From NCBI GenBank assembly GCA_023334545.1, contig JAADVB010000098.1, forward strand, positions 1 to 60,754: 60,754 bases of DNA, given 5' to 3'. The notes beneath the pieces are model-generated. The model was given only the letters and a program-made list of their open reading frames with translations, was not told the origin of the DNA and did not search any database. Origin of the DNA: Salisapilia sapeloensis (taxonomy: Eukaryota; Oomycota; Peronosporomycetes; Peronosporales; Salisapiliaceae). Shown in pieces: positions 1 to 10,900 of this stretch. The first letter of the stretch is position 1, and every line of letters starts with the position of its first letter. Made by a program: the position numbers and the translations under genes.

Positions 1-613
1 CCAGCACTCCATCCTTCATCGACACTTTGGCCTTCCATACATGGATCCAAGTGATGAGCAATAACACTTCAGTTTTAAATGGGGCCGTACCCATGGAGCC
101 CGGCGATTACCTGGCTTCGGCTTGGAGATCGTTTCAAAGGTTCAAGTTTACTTAATGGGTAATGTGGAGGTATGTATTATTATTTATTAATTTTTTTGTA
201 CATACTAAATGCAGTGGACGATGTAGTTGCCAAGCAGAGTGGCTCCAGTTGTGATGTCACTTTACTGGAACGTACTAAATATCTCGTAATATTATACGAC
301 TAGTAGCTATATTTATGCCAGCACAGTGTTCTTGCCTACTTTTACTTTGCTGGGGCAGTGCATGCACGCGCTTTCGATTGTATCCCAAGCTAACCCCAAT
401 TCGCCTTTCCAAGCTTCGAATAATCACTTCTGGCACACGAACGACTCAGTCCTATACCCTGCTTCTAACTTCAAGTTCGACCATCAACTAAGCATACATA
501 ATCCAAGTCAAATAAGGCGGAATGCGCAAACACGCCATCCAACGTATCTCCTCGCGGCATCAGATCATTTTACCAATTGCTACGTCGATCGCACCACCGG
601 AAGTTGAGCAGCG
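1..613. other. 5' flank of the isomerase gene, no gene seen
   Basis: No convincing coding region is visible. A short open frame at 326-607 has no family resemblance and ends at the next gene's leader. The distal part is AT-rich. The last 60 bp carry an oomycete-like initiator, listed separately. Confidence 0.5.
565..580 (+). promoter_or_regulatory. Oomycete-type Inr + FPR core promoter
   Basis: TCATTTTACCAATTGC lies 34-49 bp upstream of the ATG at 614. It resembles the known oomycete initiator/flanking element (consensus near GCTCATTYYNCAWTTT), and the spacing suits a transcription start a few tens of bases before the start codon. It was identified by eye only. Confidence 0.5.
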
Positions 614-2740
614 ATGGCAAGCGACAAACCGCCGATGAACGTCGTTGAAAAGATTCTCTGTCACCATGCAGTAGGCCTCACGCAACCGTTTGTGCGTGTC
701 GGTGACATTGTGTGTGTCAAAGCCGACTGGACGGTCGCATCCGAGCTCACGTTCCAAGCCATGGACACCATGCATCGCGCCATCGGCCAGCCGCCGTTGC
801 ACCGACCGGATCGGTTCTGGCTCGCCCTTGACCACACGACTGACCCTCGTGTCAATGACAAACCCAAGCAAAAAGCACTCATCGACGCATCCACGAACTT
901 TGCACAAACCCACGGCTTGTCCGACTTTTGGGGCCCTAACACGACCATCATGCACACGGAGTTTGCTCGGAAACGTGCTCAGCCAGGCCAGATTGTCATT
1001 GGAGCCGATAGCCACACGTGCAGTGCTGGTGGCATGGGCTCCTTTGCTGCGGGTCTTGGCGCCGGAGACGTCGTCATGCCACTCGTGACGGGTCAGACGT
1101 GGTTCAAAGTGCCGGAAGTTGTCTTCATTGAGTTCGTCGGTACGCCAAACTTTGGTATTGGTGGCAAAGACGTCATTCTCCACATCCTCGGAGAGCTCAA
1201 GCGAAATACGGTGGCGTTCGAGCGATGCGTCTACTATGGCGGAGAAGGTCTCAAGTGGTTATCGGACGACGCTCGATTCGCCATTGCAAATATGACAACC
1301 GAGTTTGGTGGTATCGCCGGTGTATTCGAGGCCGATGAGATCACCCAACGTGTCCTCCAATCTCGCGAGTCGCACTATGACGAAGCTCGCTTCTTCCAAG
1401 CTGATCCTGGATGCCAGTACGCTGCCCACCACGTCATCGACCTGTCCATCGTCAAGCCACTGGTCGCTCTGTACCCTTCGCCTGACAACTGTGTCCCTGT
1501 CACGGAGAAGCTCGGGATGCAGCTGGACGGATGCTTCATCGGCGCTTGCACAACGACGCAAGAAGACTTGATCCTCGGCGCCATGGTCCTCCAGCAAGCC
1601 ATGATGGAGGGCAAGCGTCCGGTGGCTAAGGGTCATCGTCGTGTGACGCCAGGATCGCTCGAAATCATCGCGAAGCTCAAGGACCTAGGGTTTATCCGCG
1701 TGTACGAAGAAGCTGGCTTCACCGTCGGTGCGCCTTCCTGCAGCTACTGTGTCGGCATCGGTGCTGACGTTGCTGGCGAAGGAGAGGTGTGGCTGAGCTC
1801 TCAGAACCGAAATTTCCGCAATCGCATGGGTAAAGGCAGTATCGGTAACTTGAGCTCTGCCGCTTGTGTCGCTGCGTCTTCATTCGACATGCAAGTGACG
1901 GACCCGACGGACCTTGTGGCGAAGCTCAGTCGAGAGGACTTTGACCGATACCGTAATTGGCTCGATCCGGAAGACCAGGTGAAGGAAGCGCCGTTCCAAT
2001 ACAGCGACCCGGAACCAGTGCTTGCTGGTGAAGGCTCTGCAGAAGCTGAAGACGCGACGCAACAGGCTAATGTCGCGGAGATGGAGGCGTCGCTTCCACC
2101 CAAGTTCAGTGGCAAAGTGCAAAAGTTCGGTGATAACATCGACACTGATGCTGTCATCCCGGCACAGTTTATGGGTCTAAACAAGACGTCTCCTCTGTGG
2201 CCGGAAGGGTGTGAGACGGAGGAAGAGGTGCTTGGAAGCAAGGCATTTGCATACGTCAAGCCTGAATTCGCGGATAAAGTAAAAGAAGGGTTCAACATCA
2301 TTGTGGCTGGCACTGCATTCGGCAGTGGTTCGTCACGAGAGGAAGCTGCTATTTCCCTCAAGGCATGCGGTGTCCAAGCTGTGATTGCCAAGTCGTTTGC
2401 GTACATCTACTCTCGTAACCAGCCGAACAATGCCTTGTTGGGTATTGTCGTGACGGATGAAAAGTTCCATGAGCTGGCACAGGAAGGAGAAGAGGTGTGT
2501 GTGGATGTTCGCAATCGATGTGTGAGCGTTGGGGACCACTTTGTCCCGTTCTCTCTGACGCAAGTGGAAGAAAACTTTTTGAATGGTGGTGGCCTCAAGT
2601 CACTCTTCCGCAAGTACAAGGCGGATTTGTTCCGAGCAGCAATGAAAGGCAAGGCGCCAAAACCGATTTCGACTCCGGATGTCGGATGTGGAAGCGGATG
2701 TGGAACTGGTGCAGGTGATAAGGATGATGTGTCGTGGTAG
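614..2740 (+). CDS. Aconitase/3-isopropylmalate dehydratase family protein, large and small subunits fused (LeuC-LeuD type)
   Basis: Intronless gene for 708 residues. Residues about 1-455 form the aconitase-type catalytic part. It carries the three cluster cysteines expected for a 4Fe-4S dehydratase: one in GACTTTQEDL and two in the C-x2-C of GAPSCSYCVG. After an acidic linker, residues about 500-690 form the swivel (small-subunit) domain with GTAFGSGSSREEAAIS, the signature loop of LeuD/aconitase C-terminal domains. The family isomerises a hydroxy-acid; the best guess is isopropylmalate isomerisation in leucine synthesis. The N-terminus does not look like the fungal Leu1 form, so a homoaconitase-like or other substrate cannot be excluded. 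The C-terminus has an odd Gly/Cys-rich tail (GCGSGCGTGAG). It converges with the channel gene, stop codons 61 bp apart. Confidence 0.85.
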   Translation: MASDKPPMNVVEKILCHHAVGLTQPFVRVGDIVCVKADWTVASELTFQAMDTMHRAIGQPPLHRPDRFWLALDHTTDPRVNDKPKQKALIDASTNFAQTHGLSDFWGPNTTIMHTEFARKRAQPGQIVIGADSHTCSAGGMGSFAAGLGAGDVVMPLVTGQTWFKVPEVVFIEFVGTPNFGIGGKDVILHILGELKRNTVAFERCVYYGGEGLKWLSDDARFAIANMTTEFGGIAGVFEADEITQRVLQSRESHYDEARFFQADPGCQYAAHHVIDLSIVKPLVALYPSPDNCVPVTEKLGMQLDGCFIGACTTTQEDLILGAMVLQQAMMEGKRPVAKGHRRVTPGSLEIIAKLKDLGFIRVYEEAGFTVGAPSCSYCVGIGADVAGEGEVWLSSQNRNFRNRMGKGSIGNLSSAACVAASSFDMQVTDPTDLVAKLSREDFDRYRNWLDPEDQVKEAPFQYSDPEPVLAGEGSAEAEDATQQANVAEMEASLPPKFSGKVQKFGDNIDTDAVIPAQFMGLNKTSPLWPEGCETEEEVLGSKAFAYVKPEFADKVKEGFNIIVAGTAFGSGSSREEAAISLKACGVQAVIAKSFAYIYSRNQPNNALLGIVVTDEKFHELAQEGEEVCVDVRNRCVSVGDHFVPFSLTQVEENFLNGGGLKSLFRKYKADLFRAAMKGKAPKPISTPDVGCGSGCGTGAGDKDDVSW

Positions 2741-2801
2741 AAACCGTTTATAGATAAACAAGATGGAATACAAGACAGAATGTGCATGCATTAGAATGTT
2801 G

Positions 2802-5800
2802 TTAAACGTATGCAGGAATGGTTGAACTGTTGGAAGTACTGGGCGTAGGGAGATGACAGCTACTCCGACGACGGCGGTGGATGCGTATTCGATAGGCCCG
2901 AAAGAGAGCTTGGATCCGAACAGCCTGCATATGGCGATGTACAAAGTCTCGGATCACAAGTTCGTCTACTTTTCCCTCGACAGTACGACAGCGCGGTTGA
3001 ACAAGTCGAGATACGACGACGTATAGGACGTCTTGAAAGCGAAGAACGTTTTGCAAAATCTGTCTTCGCTTTGACTTTTGGTGGCGATACGCTATTTCAC
3101 TCAGTCTTCCTTGTATGTCGTAAAAGCATTGCATTCGCGTACGTTGAGCGACGGCATAAGTGTCTGCTTTATTTTCCGTCGTTGGTGCGTTTCTCGTTGT
3201 AGCAGCCAAAGTATCTTGATAGCTTCCAATGCCAAGTGGAGCGTCTAACTGGATTAATAGCGGTAGTAGTTGTTTTCTATGAATGTAGCCGATAGCGTCC
3301 GGATCAAAGTTTCTCCACATACGGGTAAACGTCTTGAAATGGAAACTTGAGCAACCGACGAGATATTCAAAATGGCTTAGATCCACACTCGAGGTGGATT
3401 CTTGCATGAAGCTGTCAACAATCGTCGCGAGGTACAAGTACCGGAGTACGAGCAGAACGAGAATATAAAAAGAACCAAATACTATTGGAGTGATGGCTGG
3501 TGCACCACAATCGCCCTGATGGCTTGCAGTCCAGAGAACACATGAAGGCGGATGTGTGCTAGCGCCTTGGAGTAAGGAAAGCCATTTTTCACCTGATGCA
3601 GCTTGAAACGATGCCGCGAATGCATTTGGAAACGTCGCAAAATTAGTGCCTTCATGAATACCATCAGTCCATTTCGTCTGTGCATATAGCTGCATGCCAA
3701 TCGTGGCAAATAGGAAGAGAACGTAGCTGAGCAAAAGACTAACTTTGAATAGTTCTTTTCTTGAAATTTTGAGCGTCTTGCAAAGCACGTGGAAATCGAG
3801 GTTACCACGAAAGAGTTTGAAGATGCTAGGCGAAAGGAGCATTCGCACAAGCCCAACAACTCTGACCCACTTTTCTCCTGCGAAGTGAGACCCAGTCAGC
3901 ATGATTATAGCTAAAAGCATCCTGAACTGATGTTTTCCAATTCGACGAGAACAGAATGCCGTCCATCCGACAGCCGTCGCATGCATGGTTGTTTCGGCAA
4001 AATATAGCAGCGCAAAGGTGTAGTGAATACGAGCAAGAGAAGGGGACGAAGAGAGCTTTGGGTTGTAAAGAAGGGCGAGGAATATTGCGTGCAATGCAGG
4101 TACCACCTTGACGCCTATTTTCCAGAGGTTGGACTGGACGACACTCCTCGCTGTAGACGCATAAATGGTCGAAGGCTCACGACAGAGAGGCCTAAAGCGA
4201 GCGAGTTCACGTTGTACCCGGTACCACACCAGCTGGGCTCGAGTTAGAAGCTGCTTTCCGTTATGGCAACGAAAGTTATTCACAATGACGCCTGCAAATG
4301 CATTTAAAATGAAGAAATGACCTGCGAATTTAATTGCTAGCAATACTACAGCACTTTCTCCTGCAGTGTCATCTGGCATGTTGTTTGTGAACAAGAGAAC
4401 GCTAGTAGAAGTCATTGCATGCATAAAGTCATGGAAATCCCCACCAGCAGAATATCCCCAAACTCTCGGTACTAGCATTCCACTCTCGGTAGCGAAATAT
4501 ACACCAACGCAATCTTCGAAAGAGGAAGTGAGTGGGTCATTACACATAGCAAGATTGGACGAAAGACACTTCCTCAAGATTGCTGCAAAAAAGAACACCA
4601 CCAACAGCGTCAAGAGCAAGCCACAAATAATCTGCTTCGTCGAGTGTAGTAGTGCCTTTGTAATTACGCGGAATGTTTTCACTCGATAAAACACTCGAAC
4701 CGGTCCTAATGCTCTGCCTAGTACGAACAAGGTTGCCATCGTTGATTTTGGTAGCAGCAACAATAAGCTGCAAGCCAACAGTCCAAGCATGTTTAATTGA
4801 TTCCAACGATCTGATAAGTAGCTATTCGGCGTGAACAAAAATCCTTGCGCCACCACTTTAACCGCAAATTCAAATAATAATACACCAGCGAATGCGACTT
4901 CGCTCGCTCGGGTAAGCTGCTGAATTGTTGAGGAGTACAGCGGACTTTCAAGTGTGAGCAAGATGGTTCGAATGACAATAACTACAAATATGAATGTTTC
5001 GCTAGACTTTTCAAGTTCTCGGCATCGACGTCTGAAGCGAGAATTTCGAGGAAATAGAAATAGTGACACGTCGGTACTTGAACATTTACATGCTAGAATG
5101 AGCTTGCTGTGGAGTATCGTGAACAAGTGCATGGTAGACACAGAGGTAGTTTCTGCTGTATCTGATGCCTTACAACGCGCTGACGTGAAACTGGGTTTAT
5201 TCTGCAGTCGGGAATATGCCTCGTGTTTCTCACAACGACCGATGAACTTCTTCGGAGTTGCTTCAATCTTTTTCTCCATTTTCATATTAACTGGCATTAC
5301 AGATTTTAATAGAGTTTTCTCCTTGTAGCCTGTTACTTTGTTCGTACTATTAAAGACAAAAGGGGCGGTGGAATACGTTATGTCTTCTTTCTGATAGAGG
5401 GAAGCGAAATCATGTAGAAATTGGAAGGTTTCAAACCGATACACTCGCTGCATGTATCGCATTCGCTTTGTAAACAGGTTGGCCATTGTTTGACGCTTCT
5501 CATCCGACTTCATAATAAAGTTTGTCTGGACAACGACAAGCATTGTGGCTGCGATTGTCCAGACACCAAACATAAAGTAAGTGATAAAGAAGACTGTGCC
5601 AAAGACTATTCCACCAGTGTCCAATGCATGTGGTATAATTTCCAATGTTTCTACACCAACTGATACTTTGAGAAGAGATATCATAGCTTCGCCCAACGTA
5701 CTAAAATGACCATTGACGATGGTGGCTGTATAATGCAACCAAGTCTGGCCGATCACGGCGAATATGACCGTAAACGCCGTATACAACAGGACGCAGCTGA

Positions 5801-7787
5801 AAAGCGTACGAGAACTGGCGTACAGAGCGTCAATGGTTCGTGCGAGAGCGCTGTGCTTTCTAGACTTTGAAAATGAGTTTAGCAACTGAAACAAGCGCAG
5901 TCCATACATTATCTGCGCGTATTTTGCATGCCCTGGTGCATTTGGTATCACTTTTAAAATTTCCAATAAGTTCATACATAATGCTATAAAGCAAAATGGA
6001 TTCCAAGAAGACTTCATGTAACTCGCTAGGCCATTTGAAGCTGCACAAACAATTACAAATTCAGTCATGAATACAATCATGCTACCGATATACATTGTTG
6101 GTAGTACAATGGATGTAGTGTTGCGTTGCAGCCAATCTTCAAAGGTGACAATAAACACATTGACAAGAATACTCGTAGCGATAAGATGCTGAAACAGAGC
6201 TGTTCTGCAAACTAACTGGCAGCATTTAGCCATAGTTTCTTTGTGGTATTTGAAGACGCGACAACAATAGCAAGACCAACCCGTAGATTCGTCATAATTG
6301 TTTAAGCTAATTCGAGTCCACCACACTCGCTTCAGGCATGATTGCTTAGCTGAGGTCCAGAATCTATACATTTTTGATATTCCGACTGCCACTATATCTG
6401 GAAATATATCTGTTGATAATGGAAGTGTCCTACGCTTTTGCCTGTATTTTGACCAAGCCAGTTCCCTAGATAAATGCATTTTATCCTTGTAGGATAGTTG
6501 CTTATAAAACGAGTTGCGGACTACCCCAGTAATGAGCGGTATAACAGCGTGAGATAGGAATAATACACCTGCAATGAACATGAGGATACTACTCGAAGAC
6601 CCGATAGATCGAATACTTTCCAGAATGCCGCCGTATCCAGCACCGAGGGTCAATATGAATGTTGTAGCTAGTGCTAATCGAAAACTTTCGAAATTAAGTC
6701 GGGACATCTGCGATTGGGATGTTGAAAGACATCTACTGCTTTCACTGCAAAAGGATTGGATCGACGGCTTGCAGATCTTACGGGGAAGCATTGAGCGGTC
6801 GCTAAGATTACCACTGATTAAATTAGGGTAAATTTTGCATTCAAATGTAAACAGGTCATCGAAGAGATAAAGGTAGATGGTTCCAAAGATCAGGAGATAG
6901 TACAAATACAGTGCAAGGGTCTTGAGAAGGTTTGGAAGTGACCTTGCATAAGTATCAATAACAGTGCGATACGACTTACCGCAATTCAAGTTGAACAGAT
7001 AGTGAACCAAACGGAGTGGTAATATGTTCAATCCAACTGAACTGCATACCACAATAAGAACATGGAAGCTGCGCCAACGACAATAAAGTGTCCGTCTGAA
7101 ACTTTCCATCGCGATGTATGACACTATGTGTTCAAATCCAAGTAGGATAAGCAGATAATAGCTCATAAACGTTACCCCTTCTTGTATATCTGCAATCCTT
7201 ACAACGAAGTCGATTATAAAAGACAAGAGGATCAAGTGATGGAAACTTGGGTGGTTGAGTAGCTGGAAGCATTTTATCGAATAGTCGTTAAACGAATCGT
7301 CAAGATCCGTCTCTGCTGCGCCGTCAGTATTTACAAGATGAGAAAACCTTGTAAGGAAATTTATTGCCGCATCTCTGTCTTCTTTCGAGGCAAATTCAAA
7401 GTCAAATGACTTCGATAGAATCGATGATCTTTCTATGATGCCTGTACCGGAAATAAAAATTGATAAACACTTCGCGTCATTTTCAAGTGCCTCGGACGGC
7501 TGTATGTACTTCAAAGTGCGTACAAAGTTCCTTGATTGACGACCAATACGAATATGATTAATATCCTTCAAACAAATTTCTTCTGCACGCTTAAAGCCAA
7601 AGCAAAGCATCATCTCAGATGACTTCCACCGAAGTATTTGATTCTCACTGCAGAGGATGAGTCGACCTCGAATTGGGGGACCTCTCTCACCATGGTAAGA
7701 CGCCAGTACACTTCCTTCAAGTAGTCGGCCTCGAAACAATGGATTTGGTACTGCATTCACATCCACTTCCGTGCTAGTATTAGTCAT
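2802..7787 (-). CDS. Four-repeat voltage-gated-type cation channel (Ca2+/Na+ channel superfamily)
   Basis: Intronless, 1661 residues. The N-terminal ~150 residues look PH-like and end in SKEDRDAAINFLTRF. Four six-helix ion-transport repeats follow, starting near residues 185, 540, 940 and 1230, each with S1-S4 helices, S5, pore loop and S6. The clearest pore is in repeat IV, FQAASGEKW, like the calcium-channel pore with its Glu. Repeat II has SVGVETL and repeat III FTNNMPDD. The C-terminal part ends with an IQ-like motif (VRIQALFRAYRIRIHRR), a likely calmodulin site. S4 helices are poor in regularly spaced Arg; repeat III has GRALGPVRVFYR and repeat IV WVRVVGLVR. This is the architecture of Cav/Nav/NALCN/Cch1 channels. 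Plasma-membrane or flagellar calcium or sodium entry is inferred, not shown. Confidence 0.8.
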   Translation of the reverse strand: MTNTSTEVDVNAVPNPLFRGRLLEGSVLASYHGERGPPIRGRLILCSENQILRWKSSEMMLCFGFKRAEEICLKDINHIRIGRQSRNFVRTLKYIQPSEALENDAKCLSIFISGTGIIERSSILSKSFDFEFASKEDRDAAINFLTRFSHLVNTDGAAETDLDDSFNDYSIKCFQLLNHPSFHHLILLSFIIDFVVRIADIQEGVTFMSYYLLILLGFEHIVSYIAMESFRRTLYCRWRSFHVLIVVCSSVGLNILPLRLVHYLFNLNCGKSYRTVIDTYARSLPNLLKTLALYLYYLLIFGTIYLYLFDDLFTFECKIYPNLISGNLSDRSMLPRKICKPSIQSFCSESSRCLSTSQSQMSRLNFESFRLALATTFILTLGAGYGGILESIRSIGSSSSILMFIAGVLFLSHAVIPLITGVVRNSFYKQLSYKDKMHLSRELAWSKYRQKRRTLPLSTDIFPDIVAVGISKMYRFWTSAKQSCLKRVWWTRISLNNYDESTGWSCYCCRVFKYHKETMAKCCQLVCRTALFQHLIATSILVNVFIVTFEDWLQRNTTSIVLPTMYIGSMIVFMTEFVIVCAASNGLASYMKSSWNPFCFIALCMNLLEILKVIPNAPGHAKYAQIMYGLRLFQLLNSFSKSRKHSALARTIDALYASSRTLFSCVLLYTAFTVIFAVIGQTWLHYTATIVNGHFSTLGEAMISLLKVSVGVETLEIIPHALDTGGIVFGTVFFITYFMFGVWTIAATMLVVVQTNFIMKSDEKRQTMANLFTKRMRYMQRVYRFETFQFLHDFASLYQKEDITYSTAPFVFNSTNKVTGYKEKTLLKSVMPVNMKMEKKIEATPKKFIGRCEKHEAYSRLQNKPSFTSARCKASDTAETTSVSTMHLFTILHSKLILACKCSSTDVSLFLFPRNSRFRRRCRELEKSSETFIFVVIVIRTILLTLESPLYSSTIQQLTRASEVAFAGVLLFEFAVKVVAQGFLFTPNSYLSDRWNQLNMLGLLACSLLLLLPKSTMATLFVLGRALGPVRVFYRVKTFRVITKALLHSTKQIICGLLLTLLVVFFFAAILRKCLSSNLAMCNDPLTSSFEDCVGVYFATESGMLVPRVWGYSAGGDFHDFMHAMTSTSVLLFTNNMPDDTAGESAVVLLAIKFAGHFFILNAFAGVIVNNFRCHNGKQLLTRAQLVWYRVQRELARFRPLCREPSTIYASTARSVVQSNLWKIGVKVVPALHAIFLALLYNPKLSSSPSLARIHYTFALLYFAETTMHATAVGWTAFCSRRIGKHQFRMLLAIIMLTGSHFAGEKWVRVVGLVRMLLSPSIFKLFRGNLDFHVLCKTLKISRKELFKVSLLLSYVLFLFATIGMQLYAQTKWTDGIHEGTNFATFPNAFAASFQAASGEKWLSLLQGASTHPPSCVLWTASHQGDCGAPAITPIVFGSFYILVLLVLRYLYLATIVDSFMQESTSSVDLSHFEYLVGCSSFHFKTFTRMWRNFDPDAIGYIHRKQLLPLLIQLDAPLGIGSYQDTLAATTRNAPTTENKADTYAVAQRTRMQCFYDIQGRLSEIAYRHQKSKRRQILQNVLRFQDVLYVVVSRLVQPRCRTVEGKVDELVIRDFVHRHMQAVRIQALFRAYRIRIHRRRRSSCHLPTPSTSNSSTIPAYV

Positions 7788-7956
7788 ACTCGATTGTGAA
7801 AACGTAAATGCGCTTTGATTCTTTTAATAGAAGCTAGCTACTGCAAGCAGTTAAAATGATACTTGATAATCCGCTTTGAGAAACCTGATCAACAATCGCT
7901 ATAACCGCTTGTCGGATACGTGTCCGTCACCAATTACGCGCAACAAATATTCAAAT

Positions 7957-10900
7957 TTACATAATTGATTCTAGAACTGGTAACTTAATCTCTCTTGCAA
8001 TGGAGAGTTCAGAAAGCAATTGCTTTTGCTGTTCCACCAGGATTTCCACAAGCTGCCGTTCTAGAGTCTTTAGTTCCCCTTCTTTCTCTGCCTTTCGCTT
8101 CCTTAAAGACTCCAACGTTTCTTCGCATCCCTCCTTTTCTTGCTTTTTCTTTTCCATTTGCTCCAAGAGTGCATCAAATTCTTCATTTAACCTTCGTTTC
8201 TTCGCCACAAATGTGCCGCTAATACCGCTGTCCCCACTGTTCTTTGTCGAAGAAGTTGAGCTAGAGCGCATCATTAACTCACGAAGACTTGCCTCTACCT
8301 CTTTTACTTCATGTTGCAATTGACTAATCTCCTCTTCTAAGTGAACCTTTGTTCCCATCACTTCTTCCATTTGCTGATCAACAAGTGACACTTCTTTATG
8401 CAAAACTCCGGAGGCACTTCGATGTGATACAAGTTCATCTCTCTTGTATGTTGTAAGTGTCGTCATCATCGATTCTTCATGGTGCTGCACTTGCTGCATT
8501 GTTCTCTCAAACGCCTCTGCTGCACTCTTCCATCGTGCCTTTTCTTCTTCATAGTGACAAAGATCTGCTTGTCGTTGACTCTCCAGCTCTTGCTTAGCCA
8601 TAGCATACTTTTGCTCGAGCTGAGCGACATCTCGTTTTGCAAACACCATCAGTTTCAGTAGTCGAAGGGCAGCCTGCTTCTTTTCTTTTCTAGTCTCTTC
8701 TTCCGCGTCAAACTGTGTATCTTCAGCTTCTTCGAGGGCTGATCTCAATCTTCCAATCTCTTCCTCTGCCACCAATTTCTGACGTTTTAACTCCTCCATC
8801 GCCTTTTCAACCGAAGAAATAACCCTCTCCGACTCACCCTGAGCCGCTTCAATTGCATCCTCTTTCTCTTGCGTCAATTGCGATTCGAGCTCTTCCAATT
8901 GTGCGATGGCTTGGCGATTCAACGATGTCTTCATCTCAGTCAAACGCTCATGGTAAGTTTTATCTAACTGGCTTTGAAGATCTGCTAGCTTTTCCTGAAG
9001 CTCGGCTGCATGACTTTCCTGCTGGACTTGGAGACGATTCTGGTAGCTAGTGTCCAAATCAACTCGAAGACTTTCAACCTTTTTCTCGTACTCATTGCGC
9101 AAATTCTCTTCAGTTGATGCCAACTGTGCTTTGTAGTTTCCTTGCTCACTTTCGAGCACCAATTGATGTCGAGCTTCGAGCTGTTGGAGTTGATCCACAT
9201 ACGTTTCACGCAACTCTTCTTCTCGGCTAGCAATCTTTTGGGTCCATGCTGCGTTCAGCTCAAGTTCTTGCTTTTTCACCGCTTCAGTCAATTTTGAGTT
9301 TAGCTGTGCTTGATAATTGTTTTCTAGTTCCTTCTTATTTGCTTCTAGCTCGACTCGCATTTTCATTCGATGACGGGTTTCTGCTGATTCCACTGCAGCT
9401 AAAGCCTCCTTCTGGACACTTTCCAGTTCTTCCTTCTGCTTCAATTTGATCTGTGCAGCGGCTCGTTGCCACTCTGCATCCCGATCTTGCAGTCCTCGAT
9501 CGTACTCTCCACGTTTCTCTGCATCAACTCGCTCTTGCAGCTCATCCATTGCACGTTGCCACTTCGCCGCTGTCTGTACTACCGCTGCTTCCTTCTTTTC
9601 CTTCCCTTCTCTACGAGCTTTTTCCACAGCGTCTTGGACTTTTATCTCCATTGCTTCTTTTGTCTCCTTTTGTTGTTCTTCATGTCGAGCGTTAGCTTTT
9701 GCAAGTTGACCCTGCCATTGATCCGTGAGTGCTTGTCTATGGTCATCGAGCTCCTTTTGGTGAAGTGAAACCAACTCGGCGTGTTGCTGGTCAAATTTCT
9801 TTTGAAGAGATAACGTTTCCGCTATGAGGTGTGTCTGTAGATCCTCAGTTACCATGTGAATACGCTCGTCTTCGAGACGATGAAGTTCAGACGTAATCTC
9901 GTCCATTTGGCTCGTATGAGTCTGCTTTGCTTCCTCTAAACGTTTGACTTTAGCCTCCTTTTCCTCTTGAAGTTTCTGCTCGAAATCATCACGTAAACGA
10001 GATAAATCCAGCTTTTGCTTTGTCTCCACTTCATCCAAGAGAGATTGATGCGCTTCTTCCTTCTTTACTAGACACGCCTTCAACTCTTTCACTTCCGACT
10101 CGGCAGCCTCTAATTCAATTCGTAATTGCTGCTGATTGTTTGTCATTGTGCTTGCTATTGTCTCTGACTTTTTCACGTATTCTTCTACTCGCTGCTTTTC
10201 TTGTCTAATCAGCTCGTCGTATTGGGCTTTGATAGCTTCTATTTGCTCTCGGTATCTATTTTCTACTTCCTGCATACATGATTGTTTGTCTTCTTGATGA
10301 GAACTACGCAGCTCATCGCAAGCGGATAAATGTGTTTTAGCCAGGTCCTCCATAGCTACTTCTTTTTCTTCTCGAAGACGATGTAGCATGTTATTGTACT
10401 GTTCATCGAATGTTTCCTTCAGCCGAGCTTCCAATTCTACGACTGTGTTGTCGTGATACGTTCGCCATTTACTACTCGTCTTGGTCGCTACTCTTTGTCT
10501 TTCCAACATGGAGAACGCACGACTGACGGCAATAATTTCCCACTTATACGTTGCTGAAGTAACCAACACAGCAAGTTTCTGCATCGACAAAGTTCGTTGA
10601 TACTTCTTGGTAGTGGCAGAATTTTCGTCTTGTTTCATTTGGATCTGGTTCTGTGCATCAGCAAGGCGACTTATATAAGCTTTACACTCTTCCTCCAATC
10701 TTAACACGCGCACTTTGTTGTCTTCTCCCATAGTCACCAGGGATTTCTTCACACTGTTCAATGCAGCTGACATACGATCACTTGAAGCTTTTGCATTCTT
10801 TCGCTCACTATCGAGTTCTTCCTTTAAGGCATCTAGCTCACTTTGAAGGCTAACGACAAGTATCTTGCTTTTCTCCACTTCATCTTTGTCCAGCACATGC

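Noticed and set aside
560-1183. 207-codon minus-strand frame over the isomerase gene
   Set aside because: Antisense shadow of a clearly coding enzyme; no domain.
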